Positions 1 through 9,744 are shown, counted from the stretch's first letter. The stretch: DNA of 64,000 nucleotides from Platycnemis pennipes (GCA_933228895.1 OW121855.1:71572698-71636697); one strand, 5' to 3'. Notes: generated by a model not told the origin, from the sequence alone. A program made the numbers and translations.

Positions 1-842
1 TCCTTTGCTTTGTTCGCTAAATAAATTAAACGCTTCCCTTAATTCCTCTTTCATACCGTCGTAATTAGCCTTGCCAAATAAGTATACCCTCCTCCTTGGT
101 TTATAATGTCTTTCAACGCCTACAATAAATTTCGCATGCACTACTTTATGATCACTATTTCCTGTGTCTGTAACTGTATTTAGAACTATTCCGGCTATAT
201 TTTTTGCTAATAAGTCTAGAATGTTGTTTCCCCTGGTCGGTTCTGTTACTAGCTGTTGTACAGAATGTGACGTAAAGGTGTTCAACAGTGATTCGCAGAG
301 TTCCTTATCCATACCTCCTGTTCTGAAACTACACGTATTGCAATCTATCGAAGGGAGATTGAAATCTCCGCCTACTATTATTCCTCTATCCTCGTTCCGA
401 GAAAGTAATGTAGTTATTTCTGACTCTAGTTCCATTATAGAGTTGACGTCTGCGTCCGGTGGCCTGTAATATGCACCTACAAATATCTTTTTTGCGTTAC
501 TGCTTTTACTTTTAACGGAACATCAAATACTTTCTACATTTTGCTCTGAAATAAGTTCTCTTCTACTGACACACGGGTCCTTCACAGCTATAAATACTCC
601 TCCTCCGTTTCTGCTTACTCTATCCTTTCTGTATACGGTAAAACACTTCGGGAATACTTTATAATCTGATGTGTCCTTCGAAAGCCAGCTGTCTGTACCT
701 ACGATTATATCTGCATCAGTACTTTTTATGAGGTGGTGAAATTCAGCTACTTTATTTCTTAAACTACGACAATTCACTACTATCACTGAAATTCTTTCTC
801 CCAATCTGTTTCTCTCTTGGTGCTCCATTCCAAGTAAAATTT
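1..842 (-). mobile_element. LINE subfamily A, endonuclease domain (partial, runs off window)
   Basis: Read on the minus strand, this encodes an apurinic-type endonuclease (exonuclease-endonuclease-phosphatase fold), which nicks target DNA to prime reverse transcription. The N-terminal piece (828-523) shows VVNCRSLRNKVAEF and ADIIVGTDSWL. The next part, in a shifted frame below 522, shows YYRPPDADV, GDFNLPSID and SDHKVV, which are typical core and metal/catalytic motifs of this fold. A TGA plus a frameshift near 520 break the frame; the related copy at 60,960 has an open codon at the same place. The domain is otherwise nearly complete and continues beyond position 1. At about 842 it abuts the linker of another copy rather than a normal 5' region, so the order is scrambled. 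Family assignment is by motif reading only. Confidence 0.85.
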
Positions 843-843
843 C

Positions 844-1535
844 AGAAGCTAATGTTTTATATACTCTGGAAGGAATTAGATCGGGACCTGGTGATTTTTT
901 TTACTAATGTTTTTTAACTGCTACTCTATTCCGCGACATGAAATAACAATTTCGGGCATTTGCTCACAGAATGTGTTCGGTAGTGGTTCCGCTGCTTTGT
1001 GTGACGATGAGTTGAATACGCTTTGGAAGGAGGTGTTTAAAGTATTGGCTTTTTCTACTTTGCTGGTGACTCTGATTCCTTTATCGTTTTTAAGTGTGTG
1101 CAATGTGGACTTATTTCCCTGAAGCTCTCTCACATATGACCAAAACGCTTTAGGATTGCTATCTAAATATTCTCCTAACATCTTGCTCTTAAAATGGATA
1201 ACGCTTGCCGACATGATTTCCTTGCTAATGCTCTCGATTTTTTATAGTTTTGAACTAGCTCATTTTTTTCCTCTACCGATAGACCCCGTCCTGCATTTTT
1301 CATCTTAGCGTGGCATAACCTTTGTCCCTTTAATGATTTCATAACATCCGTGTTATACCACTTTGGCACTGTATACTTCTCAATTTGCTTGGTGTGTATT
1401 TATGAACTGCGTTACGGGCGACCTCAGGAAATTCTCTCCACGAATCTTCTGTTCTAATTCTTTGTTTCGTCGCTAAATACATTAAGCAATTCACTTACCT
1501 CCTCTTTCCTCGTTATTTCAGTAATTTCAGGTTAT
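844..1535 (-). mobile_element. LINE subfamily A, endonuclease C-terminus to reverse-transcriptase linker
   Basis: The minus strand carries the region between endonuclease and reverse transcriptase: PKWYNTDVMKSLKGQRLCHAKM (start about 1,369), then SNPKAFWSYVRELQGNK, then PDLIPSRVYKT at the reverse-transcriptase start (about 850-900). WSYVRELQGNK-type wording followed by GPDLIPS-type wording is the usual linker of CR1/Jockey-like LINEs. The same DNA recurs at 14,296-14,717, where it continues into a real reverse transcriptase. Here it stops at about 842 and an endonuclease start follows. Several stops and frameshifts make it a relic. Confidence 0.8.
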
Positions 1536-1555
1536 ACATTAGATATACTACTACC

Positions 1556-1608
1556 TAACATCCTGTGAGCCACAAGGAGAATGTGTGGTAGGGATGTGAA
1601 AGGTGTGT
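1556..1608 (-). repeat. LINE 3'-tail fragment, minus strand
   Basis: A degenerate copy of the LINE terminus (CCTGTGAGCCACAAGG...GTGTGGTAGGG) lies in minus orientation. It is followed at once by two plus-strand termini, so termini point away from each other here. Confidence 0.5.
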
Positions 1609-1775
1609 GTGGGGTGTGAATTCACCCCCTGTCACACACTTTTATGGTGGCTTGCAGAGTTGCTTGTTTGCATGTTAGTAGTGCATGCTTGGTGATCTTC
1701 ACCCCCTACCACACACCCTCGCGGTGGCTTGCAGGGTATCGTGTAGATGTAGATGTATTATGTAGATGAGGATGT
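1609..1775 (+). repeat. Two LINE 3' ends in tandem, plus strand
   Basis: The first terminus (about 1,611-1,662) has the CACACACTTTTATGGTGGCTTGCAG hairpin half but no hexamer tail. It runs directly into a second, subfamily A 3' UTR (GTTGCTTGTTTGCATG...). The second has the full hairpin and GTAGATGTAGATG tail, ending near 1,775. Both are very strongly 5'-truncated, as is usual for abortive target-primed insertions. Confidence 0.75.
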
Positions 1776-2234
1776 GTACTCCATGGCAACAAGTTTGATA
1801 TAACAGTCACGTTTAACTATGACGCTAGGACTATCTCGGGGCGGCAGGCGTCCTTTGAAATAACAAGCATGCATACTAGTTGGAGGAAAAGTACCTACCC
1901 TGATAGCAATGTAATGACACCGAAGGCGCCTCCAGTGGCCAAGGGAAAGGAGAGAGGGCTAGTTTTTGCAGAAGAGAGACAGTGGGGAGTCCGCTGTCCG
2001 CGATTGCTTCCTTCCCTTCCCATTAACCCCCCGCTGTCCCCTTCCGACCATTCAACGCCTACCTGTCTATGAATGTCAAGAAACTTCCAAATCTCCGTGC
2101 ACACTAGAGCATATACCAAATGCGGACTGACAACTGACAAGTTGCATCCTTGGCATTTCAAAAAGGATTTCATTGATGATGTTAAGGCATTTTCTAAAAT
2201 CTGTAATCGAATTGGCATCTATATTATTATTTAT
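1776..2234. other. Intervening sequence, nothing recognised
   Basis: This is mixed-composition DNA with a purine-rich then pyrimidine-rich stretch around 1,930-2,050. A 107-codon open frame on the minus strand shows no domain wording and looks like chance. Confidence 0.4.
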
Positions 2235-2553
2235 ATCTACATCTACATCATACCCTGCAAGCCACCGTAAAGGTGTGTGGCACCGGGTGAATTTCACCGA
2301 ACATGCACTGCATATTATGCATAAAAAATGATTAGTATTAATATACTGTTGTAAACTACACTATTTAAAAAAAGATAAAAATAGCAGAGCAAACATGCAA
2401 AAACATGCTGTTAGTTGGGTTAACTTCAAGTCCTTATAACAACATGCAGCTACCAATGTTATCCATTGCTACACTCGTATTGGGTATATTTACCGTTATT
2501 CATATCCCTAATTGTACGAGGAAAAAAAGGACATTTTGAATCTGTCAGTTCGG
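2235..2553 (-). mobile_element. LINE subfamily B 3' UTR and last RT codons
   Basis: In minus orientation it starts with the CATCTAC hexamer tail and hairpin. The subfamily B 3' UTR follows (AACATGCTGTTAGTTGGGTT...). The last reverse-transcriptase codons follow, including the complement of the CRTDRFKMSFFPR-type end near 2,520-2,553. It aligns by eye with the 3' end of the copy at 4,400-4,736. It is strongly 5'-truncated. Confidence 0.8.
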
Positions 2554-2733
2554 CTCAGTACTGAATATCCTCGAGGATGTGTTGCAATAGATGAGTTTTC
2601 TCCGCACATGGGCAAAGCACAAATACGAAAGGAGGTGAAATATGTCTTCCTTATTTGGAACCCGAGGAAAAACGGATTATTAAAGAATTAATTAAAATTC
2701 AGAGGAGATGAGCTGGATTTGTGAACATTTGTT

Positions 2734-3087
2734 AATCTAAATGTACACGATACCCTGCAAGCCACCGGGAGGATGTGTGGCAAGGGGTGAAATCACCAAG
2801 CATGCACTGTAAACATGCAAACATGCTACTATAGGGTCTCAGGCAACTAGATTATTAGTATCTACATAGTAATAAGGGATTGGTTGTTAATACCTGCATC
2901 ATGCACTACATGACTACAAAACTACTCTAAAATATTTCCCCTAACTATTCCTTTGCTATGCTGCCTATTCTGTTCTCTTATGCCTCCTGCCACACACCCT
3001 AGTGGTGGCTCGCAGGGTATTACGTAGATGTAGATAACAAATCCCTTATAGTGTGGGGATAATTGGGATTTTGAATCTATCAGTACG
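2734..3087 (-). mobile_element. LINE subfamily A 3' end, interrupted by a nested tail
   Basis: This is a minus-strand subfamily A 3' UTR (tail, hairpin, GCATGCACT, then TGCTGCCTATTCTGTTCTCTTAT). It breaks at 2,981 and resumes at about 3,050 with the last reverse-transcriptase codons (TTTTGAATCTATCAGTACGA). The uninterrupted version is visible at 58,870-58,965. The break is filled by the nested plus-strand tail described separately. Confidence 0.8.
2982..3041 (+). repeat. Nested LINE 3'-tail insertion
   Basis: Only about 60 bp long: the hairpin half CCTGCCACACACC, the loop CTAGT, GGTGGCTCGCAGGG and a GTAGATGTAGAT tail. It is flanked by TCTCTTAT (2,974-2,981) and TCCCTTAT (3,042-3,049), a near-perfect 8-bp duplication of a site inside the minus-strand copy. 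Confidence 0.75.
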
Positions 3088-3243
3088 AGTAAAACATGCA
3101 CTACTGGCAAACAACTAAGAGCTGCTAGATACAACTACATGGGAACAACTATCCGACAATCTATCTCTCTCATCCTGTTTATCTCATCAATACCATCTCA
3201 GATCTTCTTGTATATGTATATATTTTACCCCCGACTTAATATA

Positions 3244-3414
3244 TTAATCATCATCATCATCTTTGACAAACAATCCTAGGATTGGTTTGACACACCCCTC
3301 CACTCGATTCTTCTATCGGCGAACCTCTTCATATTAATTTAATTCCTCTCTTTCACATACCTTACTGTTCCATATATCTCATACGTGGCCTTCATTTGCC
3401 ATTCCCTATTCCCA
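3244..3414 (-). mobile_element. Family E (RTE-like) RT C-terminus and 3' tail, distal part
   Basis: The minus strand reads ...RPRMRYMEQ, NMKR, ADRRIEWR then SNQS and a stop. A short GATGATGATGAT tail follows at 3,244-3,260. RTE elements are known for short 3' UTRs ending in such trinucleotide-like repeats. The copy is cut at 3,421 by the subfamily B LINE and continues beyond 4,743: joining across the insertion keeps HDGQMKTIV in one frame. Confidence 0.7.
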
Positions 3415-4505
3415 AGACAATATACGATATTTTAGTTTCTGGCGAAAATAATATTCCAGTGGATGCTATATTTCTCGACTTCAAGAAGGCTTTTGACAAG
3501 GTTTCTCACAGCAAACTAATTTTGAAGTTAAAATCTTATGGGTTAAACAGTAACATTATATCATGGATTAATGATTTTCTGCATGATCGGGTTCAAAGGG
3601 TTGTTTTGGACGGTGTTTCCTCACCGGCAATTAAAGTCACTTCCGGTGTCCCACAAGGTAGTGTGATAGGTCCACTCCTATTCCTTTTGTATATTAATGA
3701 TATCCAAAAGGTGGTAAAAAGTAAGCTTCGTCTATTTGCCGATGACGCAGTAGTGTACAGGGAAATTCTATGCCCGAACGATAAAGAATATTTAAATATT
3801 GACCTACAAGCAATTGAAACTTGGTGTGATACATGGCAGTTAGAATTAAACTTTAAGAAATGTCTTGTAATGAATTTTTGGAAAAAGAATAGCTCTCCTC
3901 CTACCACTTACAAAATAAGTAATAATGAATTAACAAACGTGGAATCCATTAAATATCTTGGAATAAGACTGACAAATGATCTTTCCTGGGGTAAACACAT
4001 TCGTGAAATAATTGGTCAAGCGAATCGCAAACTGGGTTTCATTAAAAGAGTATTGGGTAAATGTGACGATCATGTACGAGAAATCAGCTACTTTTCCCTT
4101 GTTAGACCTCATTTGGAATATGCTGCCAGTGTATGGGATCCCTACGAAATCGGTCTAAGTAATGAACTTGAACGTGTGCAGCGAAGATCGGCAAGATTTG
4201 TAAAGGGACGATACGATAATTATATTAGCGTAACCAGTCTATTAAATGAATTGAAATGGGAATCATTGTCAGATCGCAGGTTGAAATTTAGACTTAATCT
4301 CTTCCACAAATTCCAAGGCAACATTTTCAGTGATGATGTTAAAAATATTTTACGAACCCCAACTTACTATGGCAGACTGGACCATAATCATAAAGTTAGA
4401 GAAATTGATTGCCGAACTGACCGATTCAAAATGTCCTTTTTCCCTCGCACAATAAGAGATACGAATAACGGTAAATATGTCCTATCGGAGAGTAGCAATG
4501 AATAG
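3396..4505 (+). CDS. LINE reverse transcriptase, C-terminal two-thirds (subfamily B)
   Basis: RNA-directed DNA polymerase that would copy LINE RNA at a nicked chromosomal site. The open frame is 369 codons, but about the first eight residues come from flanking DNA, so the listed start is not a biological start. Motif A is FLDFKKAFDKV (D28). Motif B is SGVPQGS (83-89), followed by GPLLFLLYIND. Motif C is FADD (114-117). KYLGIRL (about 185) and LVRPHLEYAASVWDP (about 235-250) lie in the usual thumb/connection region. CR1/L2/Jockey-like proteins show this wording. No internal stop or frameshift is present, unlike its relatives in this window. RT function is near certain as ancestry; present activity is unlikely because the endonuclease and N-terminus are absent. 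Confidence 0.9.
   Translation: MPFPIPKTIYDILVSGENNIPVDAIFLDFKKAFDKVSHSKLILKLKSYGLNSNIISWINDFLHDRVQRVVLDGVSSPAIKVTSGVPQGSVIGPLLFLLYINDIQKVVKSKLRLFADDAVVYREILCPNDKEYLNIDLQAIETWCDTWQLELNFKKCLVMNFWKKNSSPPTTYKISNNELTNVESIKYLGIRLTNDLSWGKHIREIIGQANRKLGFIKRVLGKCDDHVREISYFSLVRPHLEYAASVWDPYEIGLSNELERVQRRSARFVKGRYDNYISVTSLLNELKWESLSDRRLKFRLNLFHKFQGNIFSDDVKNILRTPTYYGRLDHNHKVREIDCRTDRFKMSFFPRTIRDTNNGKYVLSESSNE
3415..3421 (+). repeat. Target-site duplication AGACAAT, left copy
   Basis: This perfect 7-bp repeat also occurs at 4,737-4,743, directly after the TAGATG tail of the LINE. It marks the insertion of the subfamily B copy. Confidence 0.7.
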
Positions 4506-4736
4506 CATTGGTAGCTGCATGTTGGTATGAGTACTTAAAGCTAACCCTACTAACAGAATGTTTTTGCATGTTTTCTTTGCAATTTCTATCTTTTTTAAAT
4601 AGTGTAGTTCTGACTACTATATTAATACTATTCCTTTTTTATGCATGATATGTAGTGCATGTTTGGTGAGCAATCACCCCCTGCCACACACCCTTGTGGT
4701 GGCTTGCAGGGTATTATGTAGATGTAGATGTAGATG
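3422..4736 (+). mobile_element. LINE subfamily B copy, 5'-truncated, best preserved
   Basis: The copy begins inside the reverse transcriptase. It continues through an open frame to a stop at 4,505, a 3' UTR of about 230 bp with T-rich runs, the terminal hairpin (about 4,676-4,712) and GTAGATGTAGATGTAGATG. A 7-bp direct repeat flanks it. It is inserted in a minus-strand family E copy. The endonuclease and the N-terminal RT fingers are missing, so it cannot move on its own. The open frame and perfect duplication suggest it is younger than most neighbours. Confidence 0.88.
4676..4736 (+). repeat. LINE 3' terminal hairpin plus TAGATG tail (type example)
   Basis: CCCTGC pairs with GCAGGG and CACC pairs with GGTG across a 4+4 internal loop and a CTTGT apical loop. 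TATTAT and three GTAGAT units follow. This is the part of the element conserved in nearly all fragments, consistent with a signal recognised by the element's own RT. Confidence 0.7.
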
Positions 4737-4743
4737 AGACAAT

Positions 4744-4940
4744 TGTCTTCATCTGGCCATCGTGTCTTAAGATTCCTTTCAGAATTCAAATTCTGAAAAG
4801 AATTCCAAGCTAAATTGAAGCATTGAATTGCTCTCCACGTTATCAAAATGATTCTCGAATTCCACAAATGCAAATAACCTCTGTTCGTTCCTCTCCAATC
4901 TCTTCTCTTTAAGCAGGCTAAGAGCACATCTCATGGCAAT
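4744..4940 (-). mobile_element. Family E (RTE-like) copy, proximal part beyond the LINE insertion
   Basis: The minus strand reads ILRHDGQMKTIV across the insertion point, matching the HILRLDELMKTIV wording at 19,750-19,800. Further upstream a different frame reads NEQRLFAFVEFENHFDNVE, which resembles RT motif A of endonuclease-reverse transcriptases. If that is real, several hundred bases between motif A and the C-terminus are deleted. The first match is good; the motif A reading is tentative. Confidence 0.5.
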
Positions 4941-5129
4941 TCAGAGCTTCGTGAAGGCAGTTGTATAAAAATGTTGAGAGAGTGTTGAGGAGTTACTCCA
5001 GATTAAATGAATTAGGGTACATCCACGACACTATTAATCTTTCCCTACATTTCGTGAAGCCCGGGGATAAGGAAACGCAACTCAGTACATTGAAAACCTC
5101 CGGTCCACCATCAAGTAGGTTATGAGAAG

Positions 5130-6205
5130 AAGAATCGTGAGGTATTATAAAAAGATATTCGATAAAGTTCCTCAGAACGAATTAATCTTGAAGTTAGAGA
5201 TTATTGGTAAAAATAAAGACGTTGTGTGGTGTGTAAAAGAATTCTTAAGTGGGAGAGAGAAGAAGGTTTATTATAGATGGTATAATGTCGGACACAATCA
5301 GAGGCACATCGGGAGTACTCTGGGTAGTGTAATAGGTCCGCTTCTATTTCTTTTATACATAAACGTTTTGATTACCGTAGTTAGAGGTAAGCTTAGACTT
5401 TTTGTAGACTAGGCGGTAGTTCACAGGGGTTTAACAAAAGAAGATAGAGAATCACTTATTAAGGATTTAGATGCATATCAAGAGTGAAGCGATAAATGGC
5501 AGTTAGAAATTAGCCTTAAAAAGTGTGTAATTATTACATTTTTGAAGAGGAATAATTCGATAGAGCGATACTATAGCGTTAGTGACTCGAAAATCGAAAG
5601 CGTTGAAGCCATAAGTAGGAACTTAGGTGTAACAAACCCTAAATATTTATCGTGGGGAAGACACATATGCCGCCGAGACAAGAGAAAGCTAGGATTTATA
5701 AACAGATTACTTGGAAGCTGATGAGAAGACAAAAAGGCGATGTTACTTTTCACTAGTCAGGCCCAACGTGTAGCTCGTGTATGGTATCCGAATGAAATAG
5801 GTTTGATTAGAGCTAAAAAGTGTTCAGCGTAGAGCAGCTAGGTTCGTTAAAAGGTGTTACGATTGATTTTGGAGCATTTTAGAATTAGTAGAAAAATTAG
5901 GGTGGGAATCATTATAAGAGCGTAGGTTTAAGTACAGTTTAAATATATTTGAGAATTTTTAATCGGATTGCTTTAGTGAAGATGTTAAACATATTTTAAA
6001 AACACCAGCGTCTTATGCTAGATTAAACCAGATAAACAACGTAAGAGAGATTGGTTGTCACACCGATAGACTCAAAATATCATTTTTCCCCCGTACTGTA
6101 AGAGAACACAATAAGCAGCATAGCAAAGGGATAGGTAGGTGAGATATTGCTAGAGTAGTCTGCAATGAATGCTGCACGTATTAACAGTACAAACCCGTTC
6201 ATTGT
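5130..6205 (+). pseudogene. LINE subfamily A reverse transcriptase, decayed
   Basis: The plus strand retains FDKVPQNELILKLE, WCVKEFLSGREKK, GSVIGPLLFLLYIN and LRLFVD, then the remains of the thumb region with many stops. Motif C has changed (FVD then stop, where relatives have FADD) and motif B has lost its PQG. The last part corresponds to the subfamily A 3' UTR start (TGCAATGAATGCTGCACG against TGCACTACAT in relatives). The hairpin tail is not found. An old, inactive copy. Confidence 0.8.
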
Positions 6206-7240
6206 AGGTAAATGCAGATGAAAATACGTAGATAAACGATATTGTAACCAATTTTCCCTTTAATTCTATGTAGATACAAACCATATCGATATTGTCTATT
6301 GGCTAGATCTATTGTCTAGCATGCCTCCATGTAGCAGCCTAGTTGCGCGCGAGTTAATGGCAGGGACCAGAAGATCACAGTAGAAACAATACTTCCTTTC
6401 ATGTAAAATTTATATTTGAACGTCTCGGATGTTTTTTTCCAAGACTTGTTGTTCATTTCGTTCCCTGAAAATATGCTAAAATAAACTCGTAACACATTCA
6501 GAGAAACAAACGTTATCGAAGGCTAAAAAACGTCAACATTTACGCGACCGAGAGTTCACGGAGATTCGCAATTGTTACTAGTCAATCCTTGGGATTTGAT
6601 AATGGCGCAAGAAACTTTAAATAAGTTCGAAAAAGTATCGTACTATTTTTAATAATTTCATTCACTGTTGAAGTTAGCAGAATGGATGAATGTCTCGATT
6701 AATAACATACTAAACATAACAACTAGGGCATCTTCCAGGCAATAACTTTAATGTATTTCAAGCACTCAACAGTTAAAATGTATTAAACTGCTTTAAAATG
6801 TTAAAACTTATGTTTCAACAGTTATTATTACATTATTCCATCAAGATCTCCCTCTATCAACGCTCTTAGCTGTTTAAAACCACCGCGTTTAACCTCCAGA
6901 AAATGCAACGTTGTCAAGTGTAAACGGATTATTTCTGAAGGATGCATGAAAAACGTTAATTTTTATCGTAGAACGTCGATCAAAAGACGCCCGTAATTCT
7001 CTTAGAACGTGTGATACAATGGCTGTAATAAAATGTTGCTCATTTAAATAGTTAATAACTTTTAACATCGTATTGCACGCGGTCAGTTCCGTCCCCGCGG
7101 CCCCTTGCCGCGAGAGTCCGGTCGCTGATGAGGGTCGAAGCCGAGCGAGGGTCCGGATTAGGACGATCGCGAGCAGAGACCCTCGCTAATGACCTTCTAC
7201 CTGGTCTGCCCCCCAGAAAACTACCATTAACCGGATTAAC
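6206..7240. other. AT-rich stretch with a small GC-rich patch
   Basis: No coding or repeat family is recognised. A GC-rich patch at 7,075-7,185 (GTCCCCGCGGCCCC..., GAGGGTCCGGATTAGG) stands out, but its open frame has no domain signature. Confidence 0.4.
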
Positions 7241-7496
7241 TGATAGTACTTTAATTCTTGGTTGAAACTTTTGCTGGTCAATATATATGTATGCATTTGT
7301 TGTTCGGATGTGTATATTTGTTGTTGTTCCCATCCCTTTCCCCCCATGAAACCCCTATGTAAACTCCACCAACTCGACAGATACCTCATTCCCTTCGATA
7401 AAGTGATCAGCAACGGCCACGAAACGTCAGGTATCACACCTGTTAATAGTACGAGGGGTACATCCGAACAATAAATATATACATTGATAGTACTTT
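7241..7496. mobile_element. Short Penelope-like insertion with 12-bp duplication (copy 1)
   Basis: TGATAGTACTTT occurs at 7,241-7,252 and again at 7,485-7,496, enclosing 232 bp. Inside, GTTGTTCGGATGT (7,299-7,311) is matched by the inverted ACATCCGAACAA near 7,460. GTGATCAGCAACGGCCACGAAACGTC (about 7,403-7,428) resembles a decayed form of the CTGATGATG...GAAAC hairpin seen at 19,511 and 48,102. The size, duplication length and motif match the insertions at 24,922 and 47,964. Assignment to Penelope-like elements is an inference. Confidence 0.55.
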
Positions 7497-8867
7497 GTAA
7501 ATTAGGTCATTACGATTTTAATCTTCAAGAATTTTACTCAGCATTACAGAATTATATTCTAGGACTGAACCTATGCACCTAAATACTTCAAAATTGTTAA
7601 GTTTGGCCCAATATTTTATGTAAGCCGTGAGGACCTTTTTAGGCCCCGAGAACAGTTTCGTGTATTCGAAATCGGTAGAATATTAATCACCCAAAATCGA
7701 ATGCAGGACCCGCAAAATGCTATGCTGTCGAACAATCATCAAGGGAAAAAATCCTCAATCCGAGATTCTCGAAACTTTTTGTCTCCTTCCGCAAGTCTCC
7801 GGACGAATTCTAGATGCTTAGCAACCCTAGCCATGTCACGCAAACAAGGTTATTAAGTTCCCCAGCCTTGTTGGTCCTGGTTGGCCAAGCGTTAACACAT
7901 CGTTACGGGTACCGTTTTTCCGACAGCAGGGAGAAACCTTTCCCTTCAGGCTAGCATGAGACACTCAGCGTGGAACATCCGGGAAGAAGAAGACGTACAT
8001 ACGTTTCGCAGACGACGGAACGTCAGCGTCTTAAGCACATAGCGAGGCGGAGAAATTTGAAGCCGAGCGCTCATCCTAATATGTTTGTTGCCTTGTGGAA
8101 AGGGAGGGTGGGGCATACTTGGAGATGGTAGGTGCTCGTCAATCTGTCCGCGCTCCTTGAAGGAAGCAGGAGAAAAACAAAGGAAGTCGTGGGGAAGCAA
8201 AAGGGAGGAGAATATTTTTTTTTCTTTAAACACCCCATCTTCTCCCAGGCCTCGGGTGCTTTCCGCTCATCTTTCACGCCACACCATCTTCAGAGTGCGT
8301 CATTTTTCCACGCCCATAGCGTAATTTCTTCTCCATTCCCTACCGCTAAACTTCACTTCCTCCTTCCGCGTTAGCAACGGTCTGCGGGAGAGATAAACGA
8401 AGTCCCTGATGGTCGCGATGCACGCTACATGGTTTTAAAAACCTTCAGAACTCACTCCACACGCCAAAATGGCGGGGAAAGCTTTTGACGAGGACTGCAC
8501 TACACCCACTTTCAAGTCGATATACCAGTTCTTCTCTTCGGTCCGATATCGAGGGAAAACTTATCGTTGAGAAGCGTCAATATATTATGTAACACTGATT
8601 ACCCTTATTTTTCTTATTCCTCCCCTATTACTCAGTAACATTCTCTAAAACCTACCAAAAATATGTAACGCAGGCAATTAACCCTTTCTTTTTCGTAAAT
8701 GATAAAACACACATTCCTTATAAATACTTCATTTGTTTCAAAATAACTTATTCACTTATTATTACTGGTGCCCTAAATTATTTTGAAAAGTACTGACTTT
8801 ATGACATATCTTTCTTCAATCGCAACGGAACGTTGGACCTCCTAACCTTTCGTTGTTGTTTTTCGTT
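7497..8867. other. No recognised gene; GC/purine-rich patch 7,940-8,380
   Basis: Overlapping open frames on both strands around 7,946-8,374 follow a composition change (GGAAGAAGAAG..., CTTCTCC...) and show no domain wording. The rest is AT-rich. Confidence 0.4.
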
Positions 8868-9172
8868 TGGAGGAGTTGACCAATACATTTGGCCATTTTC
8901 ACCCTATTAAAAAGGTGGGCGAGTGGTAAACGTAAGACTTTTCAGGGGACGGAAGAAGGGTCGAATGATCTCCGATATCGGCCTGATCTTAATGAAAGAC
9001 ACCAAGAGAACCATGGTTTAAAGTTCCCATCGACGGATGGAGTACTGCACACGAAGTGCTCTTCACAAGCCGCTCAAGTAGGAACCGGGAAATCGATGAA
9101 AAATCTCAGCCACTGCTGGGATTTGAACTTTCTTCCCTCTCCATTACGCATCTTAACAACTGGTCCAATCCC
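8868..9172 (-). mobile_element. tRNA-derived SINE, degenerate copy
   Basis: Aligns by eye with the full SINE at 26,327-26,658: GTGGGCGAGTGGTAAACG, TTTTCAGGGGACGGAAGAAGG, CGACGGATGGAGTACTGCAC, and a tRNA-like head near 9,110-9,170 in which the B box has decayed (GGGATTTGAAC). Minus orientation. Confidence 0.65.
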
Positions 9173-9394
9173 TTTCCTTCAATTCTTTGGCCTTAGTAAT
9201 TTATGGACATTCTTACATAACATGGACCTTACATTCCCATGGGGGTACTGTAATATGGATGAAGTCTTCTCAGTGTCCACATCATTTATCGTGAAAACCT
9301 AAGGCTCTGTAGTACGGATATCAACCACCATTATAGTATGGATGTTCGCTAGTATTAACAGATGTCATCGAAGTGACAAAACTTGGAAGAAAAT

Positions 9395-9475
9395 TCGTGT
9401 GACCGAAATACTCAGGTCGGAAACGCATAGCCCTGACAGCCCAAGAGTCACGGGTTCTAATTTCGCTTTCTTCAT
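9395..9475 (+). repeat. Possible tRNA-like SINE head
   Basis: CATAGCCCTGACAGCCC followed by GGGTTCTAATTTC resembles the anticodon and T-arm part of a tRNA head with a weak B box. No body or tail is recognised. Confidence 0.3.
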
Positions 9476-9744
9476 ATGCAATGTTTTACATAAGATTATA
9501 CTTTGAATTAGGCTAGACGATGTGATATAACGTTATCAGTTTCAGTGCGTTCTAATATCATTTTTTACGGTTAAATACGTTTTAAAAGTGAAAATGCTAG
9601 CGCATTCAACAACAATATGACTTTATTAAAGAACAAGAGTAAGTTAGTCGGGTAATTAGCATGTAGGGTGGCCATCAAGTTAACATTATTACATTTTTCT
9701 CGGATGTTTCAGTGTAGCAATCTATTTTCTGAGAACTATTCCTT

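Noticed and set aside
2235..2560. CRISPR-like array from the recurring GTAGATG/ACACACC units
   Set aside because: The units are LINE termini in mixed orientation with irregular spacing, in eukaryotic-type DNA.
8071..8374. Overlapping open frames on both strands
   Set aside because: All follow local purine/pyrimidine bias and none shows a domain or exon boundary that I can defend.
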